64,000 nucleotides of DNA from assembly GCA_951213105.1 (NCBI GenBank), contig OX578134.1, positions 140,504,116 through 140,568,115 on the forward strand, written 5' to 3'. Every line of letters begins with the position of its first letter. Position 1 is the stretch's first letter. Of the stretch, positions 38,429-49,853 are shown one piece after another. The notes beneath the pieces are model-generated. The model did no database searches. It was given only the letters and a program-made list of their open reading frames with translations, and was not told the DNA's origin. The position numbers and the translations under genes were made by a program. Source of the stretch: Amaurobius ferox. Lineage: Eukaryota > Arthropoda > Arachnida > Araneae > Amaurobiidae.

Positions 38429-41400
38429 AAGTTGTTTAATGTTTTAGCTATCTACTTTGTTTACGAAACGCTGACATATGCCATTCACGAACAATTATAG
38501 ATTTTGATCTACATATCATGATTCGTTCTTCATATTAAGAATTTTTATTTTAAATACAAAGATATATTAATGAGTAAAAAATTGTTTAGTACATATCAGA
38601 TTTTTTGTAATTGATTTTTACATATCATTAGTTTAGCATTTACTTTAACCTTTTCTGAGAATTTACATAATTTCATCACTTACTTCGAGTTTTATATATT
38701 TATTTTATACACAAAGACTAGCAAACAACTGTGGACGTCTTCCTCTCTTTATTTGAAATTTAGCTAATAGAAAAATGCAGCATAATACATCTACCAGAAA
38801 AATGCTATAGGAAAATATATTAAAATATTCCAGAAAGCAATACTGACTTTGAAGACATTTATCTAATGCGTATCCGTTAGATTATTCCAGCCATTATTGT
38901 CTCTTTTGTCCCTGTGTGAAACTGACAAAAGATTAGGTAGCACCGATTTCAATAAGTCTTTCAAGGAAAATACATTCATTCCTGATTTGAAAGGAGAGAT
39001 GTCATGTATAAAACACGCAACAAAGGAAATAAATTCTTGGATTCAATATTTGTGAAAAGATTTTTTGAACGTTGAAACAGAATTAAATATTGGATAATTC
39101 TTTCCACAGAATCATTTTGTTTCCCTTAAAATTGTGATAGTATAAATGGTAATAAATCCTTCATTTTTCCACATGTTTTATAGACACTAATATGCATTTT
39201 GTTAGCTTATATTCTGTCATCCGAATCTCTTATTTTGTGATCATGTTTTGAATTTTCTGCTTTTTCTTTGCTAATTTTTTTACATTCGAAAATAATGTTT
39301 GCTGTAATACGAAGTTTCACTCGACTTTCCAATACATTCACATTACATACAAGCCTTCTATAAAAATCCTTAAGTACTCCAATAACTTTGTAAAGCCATG
39401 AGTGTACATGTTAGTAGCACTTAATGTTTGATAGATGCACCATAGGTGTACCATATTTCTTACGTTTCTAATGACGACACCTATTATTGAGAAAATGCTC
39501 TACAACTTTATAATTGATAATTCTCTTCTTTCATTAAATAATGCATCAAGACCTGTGATATGAATACATTCATTTCTATATCAATGTAAACATAATGTAA
39601 TTTGCATGGCATGGACATATATTACTTTTCCATGTAATCACTATACCGTAATGTTCTAACGGTAAATCAAGGTATATATTCCAAATCTGAAGAAAACAGC
39701 CTAAAGATGCTGCAGCCAAGGCATTGCAGTTTACTGAACTTGATTGTCGGTTGCATACCACGTTCCAGCCATGTCCGTCTTAAAAGTTCTAAAGATATAA
39801 AAATCCATAAGTGACAGCTCAGAGCCTGGGTGCTCAAGAACCTCCTAATAGAAGTGTTATCAAACAATTTGCATCAAATCCAAACTTGCTTACGCGATAA
39901 GGTCCATTCACGTTAACAAGTTACGATGACTTTCAACTGATGTTATGCCTTAAAGTAAAACCCTTATCATACTACATATCTTAAAGTTTGAACACGTTTC
40001 CCTAAGTACCGTCATTTTTAAGAGTTTGGAAAACAATGTCTCTGATATTTGCTGACTTCTAGAGACGAGGAAAACCAAGACCTGAGTAGTCACTACTATG
40101 GAAATGTATCATTGAGACCATATTTAACGGAGGCAGTTTAATTTCAAGATAATGAATTTTACGCATGAAGTAAGCTTTGTTACCTCATTTATTGAAAGGA
40201 CATTGTATCTCGCTTTGTTTGTGAGTTCCTTTTCCAGACTTCTTAAATTTTCCTCTGGGGATGCTGCAAAAGAATGGCGGTTATTTATGTTAAAAACGGG
40301 CGCCAGGTTTGAAAGCATTTATTTTTCTCTTACATAGTTAGGTCACTTAGTCTGGTCCTCACCGCTAGCAGAATTATCCAGTTTGAGAATCCTATCGGTA
40401 GTAAACTACTGGTTGGATCTGCCGACGTCTTAATTTGCACACACACACGTATATATAGACAAATATATTTCAAATTGTTCTAAATATGTGCAGATTCAGG
40501 TCTTAAAATTTGCCTTTTCTCAAAAACTCTGATTCATAGGTTTTCAAGAAAATAATGCTTTCTTTATATAATAGTACAAGAGATAAACATTTATGTCACT
40601 ATATGCCATGAATCTAAATTTAAGCCTAATGTAAATAAAAAATATTGCCTATATCTGACGGAGTCTCTTATAATAATTTTATTTCTTCTAGTAGCATTAT
40701 CAGTCCTATGAAACTAAACGGCAAATAATTTAAAATTGGTGTTATGTCATTCATGTTCGAAATTAAAATCAAAATAATATATTTTGTCTATACTTGATTT
40801 CAGCTTAAATAAATTCATGTAATTTTAGTAAAATTTTGAATTTACTATAAAGAGACCATGTAAAAGTACACTATGAATTCGAAATATAAACCTTTTGTAA
40901 ACAATTGAAACTAGTTAATTAGGGGTAGATATGATAATTTAAATATAAGGTTTTGAATTACATTTAATACATTGTGCATATCAAATCTGCAACAGTTTAT
41001 TCAAAGTTTTCCTAAATTTTACCCTTTGAAGCTAAAATCTGCTTAGATATAAAAAATACGACTAGTTAGACTTCTATAGAATAAAAATAAACGAACAAAA
41101 TAAACGATTTTCATAAAATTTTATTTATCGTTTATATATCCTAGATTTTAAATTTTATCAACATGACACGGTGCTAAATTATTAAATCTCTTCCTCTTTT
41201 AGACAGTGATAAAATGAATAAAACATAGTGAATACACAAAGGTAAAGCATATACAATAATCTGCTAACGTATTTGAGAAAACGTTACATGCATTAATGGT
41301 ATTTATCTTGTGTATCTATCAGTCATATTATTCCCCTTTTTTGTCCCGGAGTTAAACTGAGAAAACTGGCAGCATATATTTCAATAGGTCTTTCAGCCTG

Positions 41401-41764
41401 AAATAAAGTATACTGGCACTGTGATGCAAAACTCTCTGTTAAGTAAATATTTTACCACTTTGTTTAAGTTGTATGCTGTGAAAAGCTTCTTCGAATTGAA
41501 ATTGACATTTTCTATTGGAACTATACTTCAACATAATAACATATGATTACTTTTACGAAATCTTAAAGCAAAAATTGTTAGCAATGTTAACAGTCCCTTA
41601 ATGTTATCATATGCTCCTATTGTAATATAGCTCAGTTATAGAAAAACAGACTAACATTATAAATCAAGGGTAAAATTAAGTTTCGAATCTCAAATTTTGT
41701 GGTTGAAGTATATATTAACGTGGGCAACTTACGTTTCTAAAATATTAACATATGTATTACGTGT
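38426..41764. other. AT-rich non-coding DNA with unassigned open frames
   Basis: Nothing firm was recognised. The segment 39650-39900 is GC-richer than its flanks and has overlapping minus-strand frames. At 40124-40337 there are overlapping frames on both strands. Neither matches a family I know. Confidence 0.35.
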
Positions 41765-41880
41765 CGGTCTGAAGTTTAAAAAATACCTTGCAGCTCCAAT
41801 CGGGAATTGAACCACATGTATTCGTACTGACCAGCAGGTGTTCTACCTCTCAGCTACTAGGACGGCATTATATACTCTTA
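41765..41880 (-). repeat. tRNA-like SINE relic
   Basis: In minus orientation it reads TAGTAGCTGAGAGGTAGAAC (A-box region), CTGCTGGTCAGTACGAAT, then GTGGTTCAATTCCCGATTGG (B box), then GAGCTGCAAGGTATTTT. The same layout occurs at 42165-42255 in the same orientation. The absence of a paired acceptor stem rules out a tRNA gene. Confidence 0.65.
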
Positions 41881-42164
41881 TCGTTGAAGTAGACTCTGCA
41901 TTATTCACCCTCTAATGGCAGATTGGCGTGCAACTGGCAATATAACTGACAACCTGCAACTATTTTTACCTGAGATTGGTATCCTAGTATTATTTTTTAT
42001 CCTCCAGGTTATTAGCTTTCTGGATGGTGGTTGTCTGGCCGATTTGAAATCAACGCTCAATATCCCAAAATTCCACTAAAAAGGTGCTAATCGTACTAGG
42101 CTCACTTTTAAAGCACTAACATCTTTAACTAATCTACAGGGTTGTTATGTTCGAGCGCCATTAT

Positions 42165-42260
42165 AAATAATTTTACTGCTCCAACCGGGATTCGAATCGC
42201 GTATCTTTGAACTGGCCACTGGACGCTCTGCAGTTGAGCTACTGAAACGAAATTGCAAGA
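42165..42260 (-). repeat. tRNA-like SINE relic
   Basis: In minus orientation it reads TCAGTAGCTCAACTGCAGAG, CGTCCAGTGGCCAGTTCAAA, GATACGCGATTCGAATCCCG, GTTGGAGCAG. The A and B boxes are well kept and the GGCCAGTTCAAAGAT middle links it to 885-990 and 1955-2060. The sequences before and after also resemble those around 41765-41880. Confidence 0.7.
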
Positions 42261-42958
42261 TCTTATCGTCAAATTGGACTCAAAGTTCCATAAATTTTAA
42301 GATAGGGGAGGATGCTTCAAAATATTTTCTGCAAATATTTTATGTTTCGGTCATAGATGCTAAAAACAACGAAATTTGAATATTAGTACGTAAAGCTAAT
42401 CAGTTTTACTCTGCATTCCCTTAAGTCAATAGAATTAGTATCGCTTTTACAATACAAATTGAACAGATGATAAAATAAAATGAAAGTACATATTAACGAG
42501 AAACTAAGCCCAGGGAACAATTGTACAATTTTATACAATGCATGAGAAACTCAATAAGAAAATAATCAGTGACGCTGGTCATTTTACAAAATTAATTATA
42601 TAATTATTTTTCCAAAGAAAGGTGAGAAATGCAATTTCAATATCGCTGTTAATTGCTTTTATTTCAATAATTACTAACTAATTGAATAATTTAAAATCAA
42701 ATAATGAATACTTTTAGAAAAAAATTGTGATTTTTACGCATATATCTAAAGTAATATTTTCTAACTCAAAAAAACCATTGGATTTGGGTCGAAAGCAATC
42801 TGGATTAGGAACTATTTTTATTGTATTTCACTTGCAGCACTATGAACTCTATTACCATACTCAGATATGAACTCAAACAATGAACAAATTGTATTAAGAT
42901 GTTTGTAGGTTCCAGTTGACAGTTAGCATCACTTCTCCTTGAAATTCGTAGTATCCAT

Positions 42959-43038
42959 AGAACCATCACATTGCAGAACCATCACATTACAGAACCATCA
43001 CAATATAGAACCATCATATTATAGAACCATCACATTTA
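42959..43038 (+). repeat. 16-bp tandem repeat, 5 units
   Basis: Units AGAACCATCACATTRC start at 42959, 42975, 42991, 43007 and 43023, with changes in the last four bases. Confidence 0.95.
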
Positions 43039-43906
43039 GTATCCTAGCTTCCATACAACAATAAATAATTTTACTTTTATTGCATACATTTAAACAATTT
43101 CACTATCAGCAATATTTACTGATACATACAGATTTAATTTTGGAGGATACATTTGTATTAATACATAGTCAAACAGTTTCCAATGTTTTTATTCTAACAT
43201 ACTTTCCAAGTAAACATTTAAAGATAAATGTACATTGTAACAATTACGCCTTAATATTTTAAACCTTTATAAGAAATATGTCCTTGGAGTCTGTTTCAGA
43301 AGCATTCCTCTGTTTAAAGTTACTTTTTAAAGGGAAACACAATACTTTCCATTCTATTGATTTTAGAATGTTTCATCTGCGAGAAATATATTTTCAATTA
43401 ACATACGACTGTTTGACTTCCAAAGTACACCAAAAGAAGAAACTCGTTGGATATTTAAACAAACAGGACTCTGCAAAGATTAAAAATGGAATTGGAAATA
43501 CCGCTAACTGTTATTTGAACAGAGTCGCATAACTGTTATTTAAAACAGTTCGTTCTGAAAATGGAACCATTTTATACATTATTTTAAAATGTTATATTCT
43601 CTATTATGTTTAAATGTACTGTTGAAGTAAACGTTTAATCTATATAATAATAGTCTTCTGTGTTTGCGTCTTTTCAGAACTTCCAGAAGTCACGAAGAAT
43701 CTAGAAGACACAAAAAGAACCCTCCCGGCCATACATTTAACTGCCGTAAACCCCTGGGTTGGCTGTATGGTCTGGGCCTTTCACACAAAAAGAACCCTAA
43801 TGGAACTGGATTTTTTTTATTTTTCCTTTCGAAGTCAAAGAAAATATTATTTTAGTCTTTCCAGATCCTCTAGATACACTCTTTACCTGGGTAACCTAGA
43901 AAGATG
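43039..43906. other. Non-coding DNA with a short direct repeat
   Basis: CACAAAAAGAACCCT occurs at about 43709 and 43783. Overlapping plus-strand frames (43080-43532) are unassigned. Confidence 0.4.
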
Positions 43907-43950
43907 AATTTTCCCCTCTGGTCTTACAGTATCGACCAGAGGTGAAAATT
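43907..43950. repeat. Hairpin, 17-bp arms, one mismatch
   Basis: The left arm AATTTTCCCCTCTGGTC (43907-43923) pairs with GACCAGAGGTGAAAATT (43934-43950) around a 10-base loop. It sits in a GC-richer patch. No link to a gene was seen. Confidence 0.9.
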
Positions 43951-44881
43951 TGTCAATTTCAGATTATCGATTTCTCTCCTGGGGAGGCCCTATCGGGGGA
44001 AAAACGGGGTAGTCATCCCATAACCTTAAGAAAAGTTAGAGAACTGAATCTCTGCACACTTAATGCATCAAAAAAGCTGAAAAGCTATTTCATCTAATTA
44101 CAAAATTTCTTAGAGTAAGGATTTTAAAAGTTTTCTGGTAGAAGTATTTATTTTGAATCCAGTAACGATGCATGACAATAAACTTAGTCCCACTTACATT
44201 TATACAAAATTCTAAGAGCCCAGACTAACAGTCAAACCCTGTTATTAGATAAAAGCCACTCCACTGTCATTCTAAATTCTTAAAATTTGTATAACGATGG
44301 AAGAATCTAAAATAATGTTAATGAATTTGTTTAACTACAACCAGAAAATTTTTAAAATCCTTGATTTAAGGTGTTTTGTACTCACTGATGTTGTCTAAAC
44401 TGTGATAACGAGTGCCAATGACAGCGAAACTATAGCCTGTGGATTATGATGGATGAACAGTCGATCCCTTTCTTACTCGCAACACCTTATGTGTCAGAAG
44501 TTGTTTTACATTACTTTACTTGACCTTGTGAATATTTATCGCCTCTTAAATTTGCAAAATTGATGGCTTGTTCGAAAAATGCATCCTGAATTCAGTTACA
44601 CATCATCGGATCTACCTTTATCCTTTGTTATACAATAACGTGTTAGACGAATGGTTTGTACGACAGAATTAGCAAGTGGTCATTCGTATCGATATCGACC
44701 ATTGTAGCGTCAGCAAGCAATCTTAAGAAAATGTTAATGGTACTATTCAAATTTCTGAGTATATAAACAGTTTTTAAAAATGAATATGTGACTATTGCAT
44801 TTTCTGTTTTATTCAAAATTATCTCCTTAATATGTTTCCCACTGGATCCCCTTCTTCGGTGCAGGAGAACCAAGAAAACCG
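43951..44881. other. Non-coding DNA, nothing recognised
   Basis: A G/C-rich patch (CCTGGGGAGGCCCTATCGGG) lies near 43979. No supported gene. The 105-codon minus frame at 44643-44960 overlaps the next hairpin and has no family motif. Confidence 0.4.
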
Positions 44882-44921
44882 AAGTCCAAAAGAAGAATAA
44901 GCTCATTCTTCTTTTGGACTT
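44882..44921. repeat. Perfect 17-bp hairpin
   Basis: AAGTCCAAAAGAAGAAT (44882-44898) and its exact complement ATTCTTCTTTTGGACTT (44905-44921) are separated by AAGCTC. Confidence 0.95.
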
Positions 44922-46034
44922 GTTGGTATTTAGGGCTTGTTGGTCCTCCAGCGTATCCACGAAATAGCTGTATTATCATGTTATTTGTTCTTATATACGT
45001 TGTTCAAGTGTCATTTACCCTTTATACAAAGTTTATTTTACTTATTAATGTTCCATATTAATACTAAACATTGTTTCTAATAAAAAATGTCTTATAAAAT
45101 GATATATTGAATAGTATTCATTTTGATGAAAAGTTAGTCTCTCTTTAGTAAAATATCATTGATCATAGTCCAATGTGAAAAAATATATTTCATAATGTTA
45201 GCTATATGTGATAGATTTCTTCAATTTATTAGTCACTGCCTTATAAAATGAATAAAAATTATGTTCTTATTATGAATTAAAAAGGGTAAGAGTTGCGTTG
45301 CTACTAACTGTCTTAATGCGAGTCCTTTCATAACAGCATTCCAACTAATTCCCCATATATTTCTGAAATATTTAATCGGAATTTCAACTTTTCTTAATCT
45401 TCTTTGCCATATTACGTACTGTTCTTCCTCCCTATTCCTTCTGTTCTTCTAATTATGTAACCATGGATACGCATAATATTTTCCTCAGATTTGTTTGAGT
45501 TTGTAGTAATTCCATGTAATCAGAAGAGCTTAGTATGAAAGAGATTTAGGTAAACTTGATTCAAAAGGTGTACTTTCATAGTTTAATAATGCGAGATTAT
45601 TTTAAAGCTAATTTTATTGAAGTTGCCGAAATAACAAGAAAGATCATGCATGCATAAGGCATTGATGACGAAACGATTTCCAATTGCAAAGCAATTTCAT
45701 TTCAACGTCTCTAAAATGCGATACATTCATCGGGGATATTTTTTTAATTATCACAGTATTATAATAATTTATTTCACTTAAAAACATAAAACCATGGAGG
45801 AAAAAGTAATTTCTAACTTCAAACTTCACCGAAAAAGGCAATGTTATAAAATCCGTCTGCTCTTCCATCTAAAAGCAACAAATATTGCATTCATATCACC
45901 TATATTCCAGACTCTAGAGTTAAATAATTTTGCGTCAAAAGAATTCAGCAATTCTTACACAACACATTTTACAGGTTGATCTGTTATTCTACATGTGTTA
46001 AAATTAGACTCGCAGAATATAGATGCACAAAAAG
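44922..46034. other. AT-rich non-coding DNA, nothing recognised
   Basis: Overlapping opposite-strand frames near 45644-45979 lack family motifs. Confidence 0.45.
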
Positions 46035-48302
46035 TAAGCAAAAATAAAGCGGTTTTAGGAAGGATGTAACACTAAATATAAATTTAAAAGACCCTTAAAA
46101 TTCACGGTTTTGACTCTGAGAAAAAAAAAGATGGATGCCATATTTTATTTTTAATTGATTGACGTGATATCTTAAAAGAATTTTTACACCTATATTACAT
46201 GCATTTTTATTTAAAAAACTATTGAAAATATTTTATTCAAATATTTATATACATTTTGTGGCATAATTTGAATATTTCCTAAAATTTTTAAAGCAATTTG
46301 TAAATTTTAATTTCGCTTAAATATATTTGAAAAATTATTTCCCATAGGGTTCAATGTATCTCATTCTTTCTGTAGTGAGGTGAAATTTTACACATAAATA
46401 CAAAAATAGAACACATAAATACACGAATATTACTCATCAATAGTTTCACTCAGCTCACCCGCGTTACGCATAGTGGGGTCCGATTGGACCTAAGTGCATT
46501 GCATTCCCTAATTAAAGAATCACTTCCTTTTGGCCACTTAACAATTTATTAAAAGAACACATGAAATCTTAACACTAATAACAAATATACACAATTACAG
46601 TTACTTCCCAATTACCCAGCCTGACCTCGGGGTGTACGGTTAATTTTACATTAATTTGTATGTTTTTTAAATTATCCAAAACTTGCATTTAATTACTTTT
46701 AAAGAAAACAAAATACCAAATTCATTGGGCAAATATCCCATGAAGCTTAAAGTTACCCTTAAACACTGTAGATCACATCAAAATACTGTTACAGATTACT
46801 TATAAAACATTTAAAATTAAATATAATTTCCATACCTTCATTACAGAAGAAATGACACTCAAAGGTGTGTTGGTAGCAATCCTTCTGCACATTGGAAATG
46901 GGTGGCAAAATTATTTAAAGGTCAGTTCAGTATTGGACATTTCACAAATATTACTGTCAGTCTGAGCAGCTCGGTTGAGGCTAAACAGGTGACGAAAGTT
47001 CAGACAAGGATTAATCCGGATATGGGCACACTGTCCACTTCGATTCTCCTCCTCTTAACGTTGGCTTACGCACAGCGGCTCATAAAGGCTTGCATATAGG
47101 CGCTACCAGAAAGTCAAGAGCAATTACGTTTCAGTAGAAATTATCTGCCGCGGACCTCACTGAATCCATTCGATGACACCCAATTGACGTTCGTCTGCTG
47201 CATAGGAGCTAGGGATTGAGGCTCCGCGAACACTCCGTCCATGCAGTGCCACAGTTACCACGGCTTGAATGTAGCTAAGGGAGCAAAGGTCCCACACCAC
47301 GCCGTTTTAGAGGCAGAGCTGTGTTGCACTGCAAACCCCCAAAAAATGACGACTTTCTTTACTTCGCTGGTCGCCACCGCCCGAAGAAATGCGCCCTTGC
47401 GCTGAATTAGGCTCTGGCTCGTTTTAGCTAAGAGTCGCCATACATCACCGGACTCACGACGTCGGATCCTAGCAGAAAGCATTGGCCGCCCTAGATAGGA
47501 GCCACAGATACCGTGCCTGAAATGCATCAAAGTGCATACCGGATCGGGCTTCACAAAAACACAAGCGCCACGCACTTGGAGTGCTATTCTCTCAAGATCA
47601 GAAAAGCATCTGAATTTTTTACATTTTACTAAAAACTTCCAGAAATTTGAAGACTAGGGGGATGACAAAATAGGGAGGAATTTCCCCAATTACCATTGGC
47701 TGTTTACCAAGCGCAATAAAAAAAGGCGGTCCAAATATGCTTCACACCATTGGTTTTCGAAGCGACGCTCATTTTTTATGCGCTCCAATAAAACTCAAGA
47801 ACCAGAGGGCTTTCTACAAACCGGGTGGGCCAAGGATCGGACCCCGACGCGAGCCACACCTGACAGGGCTATAAATTTTCAGAGATTTGTAGCTCAACTT
47901 TGGCATTTTGCTGCAATTAATTCTCTGAATATTTACAATGCATGTCAAGTGCGTACACAAACCAAAGGCGCCAACAATCCCAACTTCGTCTGTGCAGAGG
48001 CATAGCTATACATAATACAAAACCATTATATACATTTCAAATACATTACAATTGCCATTTTCCTCCCAGAGTTACGTATAAAAATATGGGATTGCTTTAT
48101 CACACTTTCAACCTGGGTTCGATCCAAAACTAATTGGATGATATTATTCATTTACATTTCTGTATGTCCCAAATACCGTCTCAACAGTATAATAAAATTT
48201 CAATTTGATAAAGTCATTTTTACTGCAGTTATCGTGCGAGTGGACAGACAGAATGACCAAAGTCATAAACACCTTTCAACTTTGATGGAAAGTGTAAAAA
48301 GG
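46035..48302 (-). repeat. Dispersed repeat R2, copy split by an insertion
   Basis: On the minus strand, 48302-48105 matches the first part of R2 (TTGAAAGGTGTTTATGACTT, CGCACGATAACTGCAGTAAA, CCAATTAGTTTTGGAT) up to GTTGAAAG. 46370-46035 supplies the rest (GAAAGAATGAGATACATTGA, then the AT-rich part ending ATCCTTCCTAAAACC). Joining them gives the same order as the intact copy at 18605-19165, with GAAAG counted once. Confidence 0.85.
46371..48104. mobile_element. Probable solo LTR (1734 bp) inserted in R2
   Basis: The insert begins TGTAGTGAGG and ends TTTATCACA, the TG...CA form of LTRs. It is bordered by CTTTC at 46366-46370 and 48105-48109, a 5-bp target duplication. The intact R2 copy has this pentamer once (as GAAAG on the plus strand). 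The insert is GC-richer than its surroundings from about 46840 on and contains AATAAA at 47787-47792. No gag-pol protein and no pair of terminal direct repeats was seen, so I read it as a single LTR left by recombination. The orientation and superfamily (BEL/Pao, copia or gypsy) are not decided. Open frames at 47255-47575 and 47778-48133 lie inside it and are probably chance. Confidence 0.7.
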
Positions 48303-48549
48303 CATAGATGGAAATCTCACAGCCGTCTCTTTTAAATCGTCGAAAATTATTTTTGATACAAAGCACCTTTAAGCACACCATTTCACAATACTGTGTAAAC
48401 TATTTTTTACGCAGCAGAAACGTCTTATAATATCGTTACAGAATCTTTCCGGAGATTTTGCCTACGTCCAAGTAATTAGTTACTGATATTCATATGGAAA
48501 AAAATAAATTATCTTTCGCTCAATATTCGGTCTAGCAGGTCATTGTATT
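48303..48549. other. Short unassigned stretch
   Basis: Nothing was recognised between the R2 copy and the next repeat. Confidence 0.4.
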
Positions 48550-49130
48550 TTATACTATAATTAGAAAATGTACCCGGCGTTACAAGAAACAGTTCCTTTT
48601 ATTTTACTCTTGATATCAGAGAGCGTTTTGTTAAAACGCTCTTCGGTTTTCGGGAATGCACTGTGTGTTACGATGTAGTTTATATCAGAAAATTGATTCT
48701 TAAGGCCTGGGTAACGTCGGAAGTTCTAAACATTAACCAGGTGTAGACAGAGATTTAGGACCCAAATATATGATTCCAGTCACAGAGAACTCGCTAATAA
48801 TTCTCGAAGGCAGAATACATCTAAATGTTCAACACACCAAGAAATATACACTGTTTTAAAGTTCATAAAAATTAGATTACTAATCAATTAAAAAATATAG
48901 TCTTCATAATGCAATTCCTATGGAAGATTTAATTGTGAGTTTTCATTGATATTTCAATAACACCTATTCCTAAAATCTCGAAACATTGACAATTACTCAG
49001 TGGGGTTACTCCAAGGATACCCCCCAAATTAGATCAAATTCGGCTCAGCCGTTCTATTGTGAAGGTAAAATAAACACACAAACATACATACACACAAATT
49101 TTCAGTTTTTTCATATAGAAGATATAGTTT
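48550..49130 (+). repeat. Interspersed repeat of the 'acccggcgtt' type
   Basis: It begins ATAATTAGAAAATGTACCCG then GCGTTACAAG, and ends with CGGCTCAGCCGTTCTATTGT, ACACACAAACATACATACAC and TTTTTTCATATAGAAGATA. This start and end style, with the 'cagccgtt' phrase followed by ACATACA repeats, is common in arthropod repeats from memory. A perfect hairpin AGAGCGTTTT-GTT-AAAACGCTCT sits at 48620-48642. It encodes no protein. Confidence 0.5.
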
Positions 49131-49739
49131 TCTAATATTGTTATCTATTATCCGTAACCAGTTCTTCTAGAAATATAACTATAATAAGTGTACGTTATCC
49201 CTCACATTTAATGTACTTGCTTCGATACATCTAAACGTATTTTTAAAATAGTACTTTGTTTATTTTGAATTTAGTTGCAACAAATATGTAGTAGTTTCGA
49301 ATGACAGTGCTCTACAAATACTACTTTATAATCAACGCTGTGTGTACACAGATCTTTCTAAGAATATTCTATCAAAGAATGTTCATTAAAATTCAGTCTA
49401 AGGTCTTAAAACAGTAAACATCTCAGAGTAAAATTTCAATTTACTTAGTAATTACATCGGACAGTTTCCGAAATTCCCATATACGAGTAGAAAAATTTTA
49501 ATGTCTACTAAATAACTGTCAGGAATATTTACATTAGGATCGCTTATTTCTGCATGATAAAGAAAAAAATTGCTATTCTCTAAGTATATTCAAATTTTGT
49601 AAACGTTTCTGTATGAAGTTTTCAAAGGATGAAAATTTTCTTTTAATCTGTAGCTTTTGAATTTGTATTCTGAAACTGAATGCAATACTAAATGCAATCA
49701 TAATTATTAGTTTCTAAACATTTAATTATACCAGGTCTA

Positions 49740-49846
49740 TAAGACAAGGTTCATAATCATACAGGTATTATCCGTATTACCCGCAAGGTATTACCCGTAT
49801 TAAGACAAGGTGCATAATCATACAGGTATTACCTATATTACCCGCT
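49740..49846 (+). repeat. 61-bp tandem duplication
   Basis: AAGACAAGGTTCATAATCAT starts at 49741 and again, with one change, at 49802. Each is followed by ACAGGTATTA and ATTACCCGC. The last part also repeats internally (GGTATTACCCGTATTA). Confidence 0.85.
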
Positions 49847-49853
49847 TGCAAAT

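Noticed and set aside
40124..40337. Coding exon with an EENLRSLEKEL segment
   Set aside because: Open on both strands over the same bases, short, with no match I can recall and no second exon.
42959..43038. A CRISPR-like array
   Set aside because: The units are directly adjacent with no unique spacers, and the DNA is eukaryotic.
47255..48005. Possible coding genes (106 and 75 codons)
   Set aside because: Both lie in the insert read as a solo LTR, show no domain and overlap on opposite strands.
48620..48642. A bacterial-type terminator
   Set aside because: The hairpin is perfect, but there is no neighbouring gene or T tract and the context is a eukaryotic repeat.
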